This document shows positions 44,920 through 55,690 of a DNA stretch of 64,000 nt, in pieces (the first letter of the stretch is position 1; each line of letters starts with the position of its first letter). The notes beneath the pieces are model-generated. The model ran no database searches, had not been told where the DNA came from, and worked only from the letters and a program-made list of their open reading frames with translations. The stretch is from Profundicola chukchiensis (GTDB lineage: Bacteria; Bacteroidota; Bacteroidia; Flavobacteriales; Weeksellaceae): positions 124,001 through 188,000 of the forward strand of contig NZ_JANAIE010000004.1 in the NCBI RefSeq assembly GCF_029664245.1. Reading direction: 5' to 3'. Position numbers and translations under genes: made by a program.

Positions 44920-47811
44920 ATTAATTGCGTCATAAATACGCTGATGAATTTTCTCTCGGATATCGTGTTGAATTAATTTTCTATTCTCTGCCGATGGATA
45001 AACTCGATTTGATAAGAAAATATACACTAAATCCTTGTCTGGATCTGCCCAAGCTAAAGTGCCAGTGAAACCAGAATGTCCAAAGCTAGAAGATGAAACA
45101 CATGGGCAAGCAGGTCCTTTGTTTCCAAATTGCTTGTCAAAACCTAAGCCTCTGCGATTGCTTTGAGCTCTATATTGGTACTTAGTAAATTCACGAATTA
45201 CCTCTTTGCTGAAATATCTTTTCCCTCCATACAAACCATCGTTCAAAAACATTTGCATCATCTTGGCTAAATCATTCGCGTTCGAAAATATACCCGCATG
45301 TCCTGCAACACCACCCATCATAGCAGCACCTTGGTCATGAACATAACCTTGGATTAATTGCTTTCTGAAAATCTGATCATTTTCTGTCGGTACAATTTTA
45401 TCTTTCGGAAACTCATTCAATGGATTATAGGTGGTGAAACTCATCCCTAGCGGAGCATAGAATTGATTCTTAACCTGAATATCTAGCGGTTGATATTTGC
45501 TTCTTTCTAAGTAATCTTTGAATAAATAATAACCTAAATCACTATATCTATATCTTTTAGGAACGCTTTCTTTTAAAAAGATTTTGTTCATCATTGAATC
45601 TTTATAAGAATTCAACATAAACATATTATTTGCTACGGGAATTTCATATCCCGCTTTAGGTGCGCTTGAATAATAGGTAGGAAGAGGTGTGTAGTTCACA
45701 CTATCCAAGGTTTCTTTATAAAAAGGAATCCAAGGATAAAAACCCGCTTGATGCGCTAAGATTTCTCTTGGTGTAACATTGCTTTTATCACTAAAAATAG
45801 CCCTTGGAATTAAATTTCGCAGAGGCTCGTCTAGGTTAAACTTTTTCTGATCTACTTGGTCCATAATTAGTGGAAGTGCTCCAACCACTTTGGTAATGGA
45901 AGCTACATCATACAAATCATCCCACTCAACTTTTTTTTTCTTGTCGTAGGTGAAATAACCAAAGGATTTATCATAAACTACCTTTCCATTCTTTGCTACA
46001 ATAATTTGCATACCCGGCGTAGCTTGAATTTGCATCGCCCAATTCGCAATTTCGTCAATGCGATCTAACATAGCACTGCTCATTCCTACATTTTCAGGGG
46101 CAGAATATCCCAAACGTTGCGTAGTTTCAGTTTCTAAACAACTTCCATAATGATAATCTTTATTAATTGTTACAGGTAATTTACCTTTAAACGGAATCGC
46201 ACCAAAGATTAACTGTGGAACAGCTTTCATTGCATCCTCGTGGTTTTGGTAAGCTACAATGGTGGCATTAGACGTATGATCATCTAAATTTAATAGGGCA
46301 TAAGGACTACCAAAAACACTAAGAATCACCTTAGATTTCATTCCGATTCTGCGAATCAAATCCCTTGAGTTTTGTGATACCACATAAGACTTATAAGGTG
46401 TTTCATTTGATTTATGAACAGAAATAAATACATAGTCATATTTATCTAGGTCATTAACTGTGAATCCTTTGTTTAAGTCGATTTTGTCAACTTCAACATA
46501 TTTTCTTAAATATTGATAGTAATCTTCTTTGTCGCCTTCTTCTAATCCTAACCAAGCGAACTTTTTGCCTTTTATATCAACAATCGGAAGAATAGATTTC
46601 TCATTTTTAAGTAAAGTAGCAGATTTCTCGAATATTTTTTGGGTTAAAGCTTTGCTTTCAGCATCATTTAAATCCGCCATTAAGTTCTTAGTTGAAATAG
46701 GTTTGAAATTATTTAAACCAACAAAATACTTAGACATTAATATCTTTTTCACACTTTCCTCTAATCGACTTTCTGGAATGTCTCCCGATTCAATTCCTGC
46801 TTTGATTTTCTCTTTTCCTACTTTCACAGCTTGAGAGAATAACAAAATATCATTTCCAGCCTCAAAAGCCATATAATCCGTCAATCCATTCGGATAGCTA
46901 TTGGTTACACCGCTCATATTCAAAGCGTCGGTAATAATTAAACCTTTAAAACCTAGCTTTTCTTTTAAAAGTTCAGTTACAATTTTCTTAGATAAGGAAG
47001 AAGGAAGATTCGCATTCGGTTCTAAAGATGGAACGTTCAAATGTGCCACCATAATGCTGGTTAAGCCTCTGTCTATTAAATATCTATATGGATAAAGTTC
47101 GATGGAATCTAATCTTTGGCGATCATGTCCAATTAAAGGAAGGGTTTTGTGAGAGTCTTTATCTGTATCTCCATGGCCAGGGAAATGTTTAGCAGAAGCT
47201 AAAATTCCATTTTTTTGCATTCCATTCATATAGGCAAATCCTTTTTCGCTCACATTCACCGGATCTGCTCCAAATGCACGATTACCAATAATTGGATTTT
47301 TAGGATTCACGTTTACATCCACCACGGGAGCAAAGTTAAAATGAGCTCCAACACGTTTTAAATGATCACTAACTTTGGTTCCCATTTGGGTGATTAAATC
47401 ATTTTCTGCTAGTGCGGCAGTGGTCATGGCCCATGGAAATTTATTTGTGTTTTTTAACCTCATAGATAAATCCCATTCAGCGTCCATTCCAATTAGAAGT
47501 GGAACTTTGCTTAAGCTTTGGAATTCGTTGATCATTTCCACTTGAACTTGAGCATCGTCTTGCATGAAAATCATTCCACCAATTTCTTCTTCTTGAATCA
47601 GTCTTTTTAGCTCTTCTTTGTGAGATGTACCCTTGTTGGAGTAGGCTGCCATCATAAAAAGCTGACCGATTTTTTGGTCCATGCTCATGCTATTATAGAC
47701 ACTGTCTACCCAAGCAGCTTGTCGGACGTCTTTGTAGAGTGGATGCGTGTTGTCCTGCGCCTGTACAGCAACATATAGCATTGATATTAAGAACAGAATG
47801 TGCTTTTTCAT
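44917..47811 (-). CDS. GH3 glycosidase fused to a beta-lactamase-family serine hydrolase
   Basis: A 964-residue exported two-enzyme protein. MKKHILFLISMLYVAVQAQ is the signal peptide. The GH3 domain (about 30-570) has the NagZ signature KHFPGHGDTDKDSHKTLP near 207 and the nucleophile Asp in GLIITDALNMSGV near 294. The second half (about 590-960) is a class C-type serine hydrolase with SxxK in DVASITKVVG near 639, a Tyr motif YSDLGYY near 755 and HxG in FGHSGFTG near 910. Both active sites look intact. The likely target is cell-wall material: beta-N-acetylglucosaminidase plus peptidase/esterase or amidase-like activity. Substrate specificity is inferred. Confidence 0.9.
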   Translation of the reverse strand: MKKHILFLISMLYVAVQAQDNTHPLYKDVRQAAWVDSVYNSMSMDQKIGQLFMMAAYSNKGTSHKEELKRLIQEEEIGGMIFMQDDAQVQVEMINEFQSLSKVPLLIGMDAEWDLSMRLKNTNKFPWAMTTAALAENDLITQMGTKVSDHLKRVGAHFNFAPVVDVNVNPKNPIIGNRAFGADPVNVSEKGFAYMNGMQKNGILASAKHFPGHGDTDKDSHKTLPLIGHDRQRLDSIELYPYRYLIDRGLTSIMVAHLNVPSLEPNANLPSSLSKKIVTELLKEKLGFKGLIITDALNMSGVTNSYPNGLTDYMAFEAGNDILLFSQAVKVGKEKIKAGIESGDIPESRLEESVKKILMSKYFVGLNNFKPISTKNLMADLNDAESKALTQKIFEKSATLLKNEKSILPIVDIKGKKFAWLGLEEGDKEDYYQYLRKYVEVDKIDLNKGFTVNDLDKYDYVFISVHKSNETPYKSYVVSQNSRDLIRRIGMKSKVILSVFGSPYALLNLDDHTSNATIVAYQNHEDAMKAVPQLIFGAIPFKGKLPVTINKDYHYGSCLETETTQRLGYSAPENVGMSSAMLDRIDEIANWAMQIQATPGMQIIVAKNGKVVYDKSFGYFTYDKKKKVEWDDLYDVASITKVVGALPLIMDQVDQKKFNLDEPLRNLIPRAIFSDKSNVTPREILAHQAGFYPWIPFYKETLDSVNYTPLPTYYSSAPKAGYEIPVANNMFMLNSYKDSMMNKIFLKESVPKRYRYSDLGYYLFKDYLERSKYQPLDIQVKNQFYAPLGMSFTTYNPLNEFPKDKIVPTENDQIFRKQLIQGYVHDQGAAMMGGVAGHAGIFSNANDLAKMMQMFLNDGLYGGKRYFSKEVIREFTKYQYRAQSNRRGLGFDKQFGNKGPACPCVSSSSFGHSGFTGTLAWADPDKDLVYIFLSNRVYPSAENRKLIQHDIREKIHQRIYDAIN

Positions 47812-47833
47812 ATAATGAAGGGATTAATGGAGA

Positions 47834-47841
47834 CAAAAATA
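47834..47841 (-). promoter_or_regulatory. -7 element for the GH3 fusion gene
   Basis: The minus strand reads TATTTTTG (TAnnTTTG), 22 bases upstream of the start at 47811. It gives the fusion its own promoter after the icd terminator. Confidence 0.5.
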
Positions 47842-47857
47842 ATGAACTCAAAAGTAT

Positions 47858-47896
47858 TAAAAAAAATCTCTCCAAAGTCTATGACCTTGGAGAGAT
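47858..47896 (-). terminator. Terminator of icd
   Basis: ATCTCTCCAA (47866-47875) pairs with TTGGAGAGAT (47887-47896). Read leftward, it is followed by a T-run (A-run on the + strand). Confidence 0.9.
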
Positions 47897-47922
47897 GAAC
47901 AATAACAATTTAAAAATATCGA

Positions 47923-50151
<2,229 letters not shown>

Positions 50152-50166
50152 TTATGAATAGGATGG

Positions 50167-50174
50167 CAAATTTA
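50167..50174 (-). promoter_or_regulatory. -7 element for icd
   Basis: The minus strand reads TAAATTTG (TAnnTTTG), 33 bases upstream of the icd start. Confidence 0.5.
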
Positions 50175-50522
50175 ATGAAATCTAGGAGATTTATTTTAAT
50201 ATGACCTATGTTTAAATTTAGAAGGATAAATTTCTTGTCTAGGTAGATTAAAACTTAAGAAATATAGCGAAAGAATATTTTGATAATTTTTTATAAAAAT
50301 TAGCTGAGCCCTTTAAGTAAATAAAATTAAACTAAATACTATATATAGTTGCCTTACATGTTATTAAAACATTATTAATTTACTAACTTGCTAAATGTGC
50401 ATAGTAATGCCTAATTTTTACTGAAACTAATCTTGGCGTAAATGCGCAACTTTATGTTAATATATTTTCCTATATCCGAAAAAATCACTAAAATTGAAGC
50501 TAATTTGTTAATAATTCATTTT
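50175..50522. other. Spacer between icd and the T9SS module
   Basis: About 350 bp, very AT-rich, containing the upstream region of both transcripts. An in-frame ATG at 50442 would extend the next gene but places 27 residues ahead of its signal peptide. No exact TAnnTTTG stands before 50523, and I see no RNA gene or repeat. Confidence 0.45.
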
Positions 50523-50858
50523 ATGAAAAAATTCTTACTGTCCATTATGCTCATATGTTTAATTGGATTGCTACATGCGCAAGAAAAAGAAAATCCAAGA
50601 TTCTCTCTTGCATCTACACATGTTACAAACATTTTGGAACTGGAGTCAAACCCAGTAAATACGATGCAGCTGTCAACTTATATTTTTACAGCTGAGGACA
50701 AAACAACTAATGATGCTAGAATTGTAACAGAATTTGAGATCACTAGGGGAAAACAAGTTAATAAAATAGATATTTCTACTTTACCATCTGGAAATTATTT
50801 CATCGAAATCATCGATAGTGGAAAGAGAATTTATAGAAAATTGTTTACAAAAGAATAA
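50523..50858 (+). CDS. Minimal exported protein resembling a T9SS type A sorting domain
   Basis: About 111 residues from ATG 50523, chosen for the signal peptide MKKFLLSIMLICLIGLLHAQ. The mature part is about 90 residues. Its second half reads like a type A sorting domain (LESNPVN then a beta-sandwich ending IDISTLPSGNYFIEIIDSG and a KLFTKE tail). There is almost no cargo in front of it. It ends 2 bases before a type B T9SS protein that is followed by PorP/SprF, so it is probably part of that operon. Function unknown. Confidence 0.7.
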   Translation: MKKFLLSIMLICLIGLLHAQEKENPRFSLASTHVTNILELESNPVNTMQLSTYIFTAEDKTTNDARIVTEFEITRGKQVNKIDISTLPSGNYFIEIIDSGKRIYRKLFTKE

Positions 50859-50860
50859 TT

Positions 50861-53500
50861 ATGAAAAGACTTTTACAATTAAATTGGGTAAATGCAACCA
50901 TATTTAGCTTGTTTGTGTCATCATTTGCTTTAGCGCAAAATAATACCAATACAACTTGTGCCACGGCTTTGCCTGTGTGTCCAGATAACAACTTCGGGTT
51001 GAATATCCCAAGTGAGATTGGTTCGCAAAATACAGCAAACGAAGCTCCAGGGACTAATTATGGATGTAACTCATCTCAACCCAATCCACTTTGGTATTAC
51101 ATGCGCGTATCTACTACAGGTACAGCGATTTTTGATTTAACTCAGTATACAGGGATGGATCAAACTGGTCAAGGATTAGATGTTGACTTTACCGTTTGGG
51201 GACCATTTGAAAGCGAGCATGCTTGTAACGAATTAACTGCTGATAACGTTGTTGATAGTAGTTATGATCCTACTGCATTTGAGGTTATTGATTTCTATAG
51301 TGGTGATGGTTGTGGACCAGAACCAACAGAAAACCCTCAGGTAGTAAACGCAGGTGAGGTTTATATCATTATGATTACAAACTTCTCTAGACAAGCTGGT
51401 TATATCAACTTAATTCCTAGACCTGAGATGACAGCTACATTCGACTGTTCTATCTTAGGGCCAACTTATTCTTTCTGTGATTATGATGGAAATGGAGAAG
51501 AGACCGTTAACTTAGATAACTATATCGATGAAATTAGTGGTGGAGATGCCAATATTGGTGTTACTTTCCACTCTACATCAGAAGGTGCATATAACTATAC
51601 AGATACTGTTGAGCCAATTCAAACATTTACTTTAGATGAGGCTTTAACTGTTTTTGCTCGTTTAGAGAACTTCACAACGGGTGAAGTTGAAGTGGTTATT
51701 ATTAGTTTCAACTTAATTCCTGAGCCTGAAATGCAAGATACTACGATTAGTTTCTGCGATAACAATGGTGATGGTGTTGAAATCTTTGACCTAACGGTGG
51801 CTGACGTAAATGCAAATGATGAGCAAGAATTAGAATTAAGCTACTATACTTCTCAAGAAGCTGCTGACGAAGGTAATCCTGAAAACGCTATCGAAGATCC
51901 AACCTATTATTCAGCTGCTGATGGTACTGTAATCTATGTTAGAGGTGATGCTGGTGATTGTTATGGTACATCTACTATCACTTTAGAAGTAGTAGAGAGC
52001 ATCGTATTAAACGCAGTAGAGGATTCAGTATGTGATTTGGATGGTGATGGTGTTGAAGTATTTAACTTAAATGATTATACCTCAGAAATTTTAGGTACCA
52101 ACCAAGGAAATATTAGATTCTACTTAAACGAAGCAGACGCTATCGCTTGGAATGATAACTATATTACAGATGTAGAGGCTTACGAAACTGATTCAGTTGT
52201 TTTATATGTTGCGCTTAGTGCAGAAGGTGGATGTGAGTCTACAACTACTTTAACATTAAACGTATTAGATGCTCCACAAGTAAATGATGTTGCAGAAGCT
52301 TATGCTTATTGTGATTTGTTTAATGACGGAACAGAAACTGTAGATTTAACAGTTGCTTTTGCAGATGTGATTGCAGATACTACTGGATTTACAGCTACTT
52401 ATTATTTAAACGAAGCTGATGCGGTTGCTGGTAACGAAAACAATATTGCTAACCCAGCTTCATATGATTTAACAGGAACTACTACAGTTTACATTAATGT
52501 ATCTGCAGGAGATTGTTCTGATGTGGCAATGGTTACTTTTGAGTTGACAGATGGTATTCCAGTGAATGATGTTACTTTAAATGTTTGTTATGCAGACAAT
52601 GGACAAGGAACATTTGACTTAACTACAGCTAACGTTTCAGACGTAGGTACAGTTACTTACTATACTTCAGAAGCAAATGCTATGAACGGAACCAATCCAA
52701 TTGAAAATGCAACATCTTATACAGCGAGCGTACCAAGTGTTGTTTATGCTCAAGTAGCTGATGAGGAATGTGTAAGTATTGCAGAGATCAACTTAGCTTA
52801 CTTTGCTCAACCAGATTTAAATATTCCAGCAGAGGTTTCAATTTGTTCAGGATATTCAGAAATCGTTGATGCAGGAGCAGGTTTTGAAACTTATAATTGG
52901 AGTACAGGTGAAACTACACAAAGCATTGAAGTTGATGAGTTAGGAGCTTATTGGGTAGATGTAACTGATGCTAATGGATGTACTTTCAGACATAACTTTA
53001 GTGTAGTTCCAGGAAATGCACCAACCATTGCTAACATTGAAGTAGGACAAAATTCTTTCACTGTTGTAGCAGAAGGAGGTGTTGAACCTTATGAATATTC
53101 ATTAGGTGGATTTATCTTCCAAGATTCAAACGTATTTGGAAACTTACACCAAGGTACTTATAACATTTATGTGAGAGGTGCAGACGGATGTGTGAGTGAA
53201 TTAGAAGTGGCTTCAATTTTATCTTGGCCAACTATGTTTACACCTAACGGAGATGGTATCAACGATACTTGGAGAGTTCCAGGATTAGAAGTTTACCCAG
53301 GTTCATACATCAGAATCTTTGATAGATATGGTGCAATTGTTCACGAAGCAACGGTAGATAGCAATGTTCTTTGGGATGGTAGAGATTTATCTGGAAACAA
53401 AGTTTCTACACAAGATTATTGGTATATCTTAGAAGTGTCTGACGGTAGAAAATACTCAGGTCACGTAACGGTTAAGAACAGAACAGAAAAAGGTAGATAA
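50861..53500 (+). CDS. T9SS type B surface protein with five Ca-site-like repeat modules
   Basis: An 879-residue exported protein. Signal peptide near residues 1-25 (SLFVSSFALAQ). The N-terminal Cys-containing beta domain resembles that of the protein at 28666. From about residue 204, modules of roughly 90 residues begin CDYDGNGEETVNL, CDNNGDGVEIFDL, CDLDGDGVEVFNL, CDLFNDGTETVDL and a degenerate CYADNGQGTFDLT. The DxDGDG pattern suggests calcium sites. A SprB-like section is followed by the CHU_C sorting domain, MFTPNGDGINDTWRVPG to YWYILEVSDGRKYSGHVTVK. Surface adhesin or motility role is inferred. The adjacent PorP/SprF is the expected partner. Confidence 0.92.
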   Translation: MKRLLQLNWVNATIFSLFVSSFALAQNNTNTTCATALPVCPDNNFGLNIPSEIGSQNTANEAPGTNYGCNSSQPNPLWYYMRVSTTGTAIFDLTQYTGMDQTGQGLDVDFTVWGPFESEHACNELTADNVVDSSYDPTAFEVIDFYSGDGCGPEPTENPQVVNAGEVYIIMITNFSRQAGYINLIPRPEMTATFDCSILGPTYSFCDYDGNGEETVNLDNYIDEISGGDANIGVTFHSTSEGAYNYTDTVEPIQTFTLDEALTVFARLENFTTGEVEVVIISFNLIPEPEMQDTTISFCDNNGDGVEIFDLTVADVNANDEQELELSYYTSQEAADEGNPENAIEDPTYYSAADGTVIYVRGDAGDCYGTSTITLEVVESIVLNAVEDSVCDLDGDGVEVFNLNDYTSEILGTNQGNIRFYLNEADAIAWNDNYITDVEAYETDSVVLYVALSAEGGCESTTTLTLNVLDAPQVNDVAEAYAYCDLFNDGTETVDLTVAFADVIADTTGFTATYYLNEADAVAGNENNIANPASYDLTGTTTVYINVSAGDCSDVAMVTFELTDGIPVNDVTLNVCYADNGQGTFDLTTANVSDVGTVTYYTSEANAMNGTNPIENATSYTASVPSVVYAQVADEECVSIAEINLAYFAQPDLNIPAEVSICSGYSEIVDAGAGFETYNWSTGETTQSIEVDELGAYWVDVTDANGCTFRHNFSVVPGNAPTIANIEVGQNSFTVVAEGGVEPYEYSLGGFIFQDSNVFGNLHQGTYNIYVRGADGCVSELEVASILSWPTMFTPNGDGINDTWRVPGLEVYPGSYIRIFDRYGAIVHEATVDSNVLWDGRDLSGNKVSTQDYWYILEVSDGRKYSGHVTVKNRTEKGR

Positions 53501-53526
53501 ACCATAATTAACAAGTATAAATACAA

Positions 53527-54483
53527 ATGAAACAATTTAAATACAATATAGTTGCAGTTTTTGGGATGTTAATCTGTGGTTTTGGATTTGCCCAACAAAG
53601 TGTCCCTGTTTACGAATCATACTTCATTTCAGAAAAGATGCTTATTAACCCATCTTTCGCTGGAGATTCAGAAGATGTGAAAGCAAAGGTATATCACCGC
53701 CAGCAATGGAAAGATATTGATAACGGACCAGAGACTACAGTAGCATCTGTGCACGGAAATATAATAGATAGAGTAGGATTAGGTATGTATTTCGCAGCCG
53801 ATCAAAATGGAAACACCAAGGTGAATTCATTGAATTTAGCGGCAGCTTATCACATTCCGATTGGAGAGCCTGGTGTTCGTCAGGATGGACAATTCTCTTT
53901 TGGTACTTCTTTAAGCTTTTCAGGCTTTAGATTTGGAGGTGTAACAGAGATTCCAAACGATCCATTATATGACGGAGAAACCAATGTATTCATTCCTTAC
54001 ATCAATTTTGGTGGTAGTGTTCAATACAAAGGTTGGATGGCTGGTGTATCAGTTCTTGATTTAGCATTGGCTTATAACGAACCAATGGTTAATGAATTAG
54101 AGCCAAGCCCTGTTTATTTCTATGGTATGGCAGGTAAGAAATTAAGACTTGCTGAGAGTTTTGAGTTAGAGCCTGTATTGATGTACAGATTCAACAAAGA
54201 CGAAAGAAAGCAATTAGACGCTAATCTTAGAGCTAAATTTTTCTCAGGAAACAACGCTTTTTGGGCAGGAGCTAACTACAGACACGATATGAGCGGAGAT
54301 CAGTCAGAAGGATTGAGTATTTCGCCTATGTTAGGAGCTGAGTTAGGTCGCTTGAACTTTGGTTTTGCATATAATATTGGTTTAACCGATATCGCAACCG
54401 AAGGAGGAGACGGATGGTCTATTAGCTTAGGATATGATATAGATAACTTCTTCAAACCGGGTAAACCGACGATTGAGGAATAA
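53527..54483 (+). CDS. PorP/SprF-family type IX secretion membrane protein
   Basis: A 318-residue outer-membrane barrel protein. The signal peptide ends at LICGFGFAQQ, followed by the family hallmark YESYFISEKMLINPSFAGDS. Later features are MYFAADQNGNTK, GASLSF-like strands and a C-terminal GWSISLGYDIDNFFKPGKPT. Family members are needed for export and attachment of specific type B substrates. Its place 26 bases after a type B gene makes that protein the probable client. A terminator follows. No core T9SS gene (gldKLMN, sprA) is in the window. Confidence 0.93.
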   Translation: MKQFKYNIVAVFGMLICGFGFAQQSVPVYESYFISEKMLINPSFAGDSEDVKAKVYHRQQWKDIDNGPETTVASVHGNIIDRVGLGMYFAADQNGNTKVNSLNLAAAYHIPIGEPGVRQDGQFSFGTSLSFSGFRFGGVTEIPNDPLYDGETNVFIPYINFGGSVQYKGWMAGVSVLDLALAYNEPMVNELEPSPVYFYGMAGKKLRLAESFELEPVLMYRFNKDERKQLDANLRAKFFSGNNAFWAGANYRHDMSGDQSEGLSISPMLGAELGRLNFGFAYNIGLTDIATEGGDGWSISLGYDIDNFFKPGKPTIEE

Positions 54484-54489
54484 CAGTTT

Positions 54490-54549
54490 AATCTTTTGAA
54501 AAGATTATTTTACTTCAATGAACCGAGAAATTTATTTCTCGGTTTTTTT
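54490..54549 (+). terminator. Tandem hairpins terminating the T9SS module
   Basis: A small stem AATCTT/AAGATT (54490-54506) precedes a strong one: AACCGAGAAA (54521-54530) pairs with TTTCTCGGTT (54535-54544), followed by a run of T. Confidence 0.9.
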
Positions 54550-54659
54550 TGTTCTTAAGAAAGGAATAAATCCAATATTTGGAGAAAGTTCATCCTAAGA
54601 TTTAAATCAACTGCAAAACCTGAATCAAAATTATTCTTTTCATTCCTTCGTAGTGGCAC

Positions 54660-54667
54660 TAACTTTG
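54660..54667 (+). promoter_or_regulatory. -7 element for the META lipoprotein
   Basis: TAACTTTG (TAnnTTTG), 36 bases before the ATG. Confidence 0.5.
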
Positions 54668-54703
54668 AAATATACCTAGCTTCAAAAGAAAATCATTAGA
54701 ATT

Positions 54704-55465
54704 ATGAATAAAATTATAGGAATTATGTTTGCCTTTTTTATGGTAAGCTGCGCAGTACAAAATCCATTTGAAACCAAAGCTGTACAAGGTAAATGGGAGA
54801 TTGTATCTTTAAATGGTGAAAAGATTAATAACACGCAACCGGTCTATTTAGATTTCGGAGAGAATAATATGCTAAGTGGTAATACTGGATGTAACCAAGT
54901 AACGGGTAAATACACCGTAACCCTAGATAAAGTTATTACGTTTAGTCAATTAGGAAGCACGAGAATGGCTTGTGAACCGAAACAAATGGCTTTAGAAACA
55001 CAGGTATTGGAAATGCTAGATAAAGTAAATAACTTCAATATTACAGGAGATAAAATATCTTTAAGTATTGGTCTTAACGCTCCTATCGCTGAATTGAGAA
55101 GAATGAGCGATAACGAAATCGTAAATAAATATTGGAAATTGACCGAGTTAGATGGTAAGAAAGTTACCATGTCAGAGAACCAGGAAAAAGAGCAGTACTT
55201 TATTTTGAAAAGTGATCATACCATAACTGGTTTTGCAGGATGTAATACGTTTAATGGTAAGTATACTTTAAAAGAAGGAATGCGAATTAGCTTCGACGAA
55301 AACATGGCGATGACGATGAAGGCTTGTCAAGATGTTGATTTCAATGAAGCTGAATTTTTGCAAGTATTCTTAAAAGCAGATAACTATACTATCCACGACG
55401 ATAAGTTGAGTTTGAATATCGGAAAAAGAACTCCTTTAGCTAAATTCGAAGCTGTATATTTCTAA
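54704..55465 (+). CDS. Lipoprotein with two META (HslJ-like) domains
   Basis: 253 residues. The lipobox is in MNKIIGIMFAFFMVSCAVQN. Two copies of the META fold follow. The first has GKWEIVSLNGEKIN with GNTGCNQVTGKYTV. The second has KYWKLTELDGKKVT with FAGCNTFNGKYTLKEG. Each keeps the GCNxxxGxY signature and a later Met-x-C (TRMACEPK, MTMKACQD). HslJ-type proteins are linked to heat and antibiotic stress in other bacteria; the molecular role is unknown. Single gene between its own promoter and terminator. Confidence 0.88.
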   Translation: MNKIIGIMFAFFMVSCAVQNPFETKAVQGKWEIVSLNGEKINNTQPVYLDFGENNMLSGNTGCNQVTGKYTVTLDKVITFSQLGSTRMACEPKQMALETQVLEMLDKVNNFNITGDKISLSIGLNAPIAELRRMSDNEIVNKYWKLTELDGKKVTMSENQEKEQYFILKSDHTITGFAGCNTFNGKYTLKEGMRISFDENMAMTMKACQDVDFNEAEFLQVFLKADNYTIHDDKLSLNIGKRTPLAKFEAVYF

Positions 55466-55492
55466 ATAATACAAAGCTTTAAAAAAATAACT

Positions 55493-55526
55493 AAGCCATC
55501 TGAATGTAAATTTAGATGGCTTTTTT
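55493..55526 (+). terminator. Terminator of the META lipoprotein gene
   Basis: AAGCCATCT (55493-55501) pairs with AGATGGCTT (55514-55522), followed by a T-run. Confidence 0.88.
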
Positions 55527-55690
55527 GATATTCATAAATTCGGGAGTAACTAAGTACTTTTATGCTTTATATAAACTCAGCAGCTGAATATATTCTTAAG
55601 AACCCATGTTTTTCATTTAATTTTATTACTTTCATCGCTTCAATAATAATTAATCAGGATTTCTTTGGTTAATTTTAAGTTTTAACCAAG

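Noticed and set aside
50442-50858. Start of the mini T9SS protein at ATG 50442
   Set aside because: It would place 27 residues ahead of a clean signal peptide that begins at 50523.
50523-54483. Complete type IX secretion or gliding locus
   Set aside because: Only substrates and one PorP/SprF are present; no gldKLMN, sprA or other core gene is in the window.
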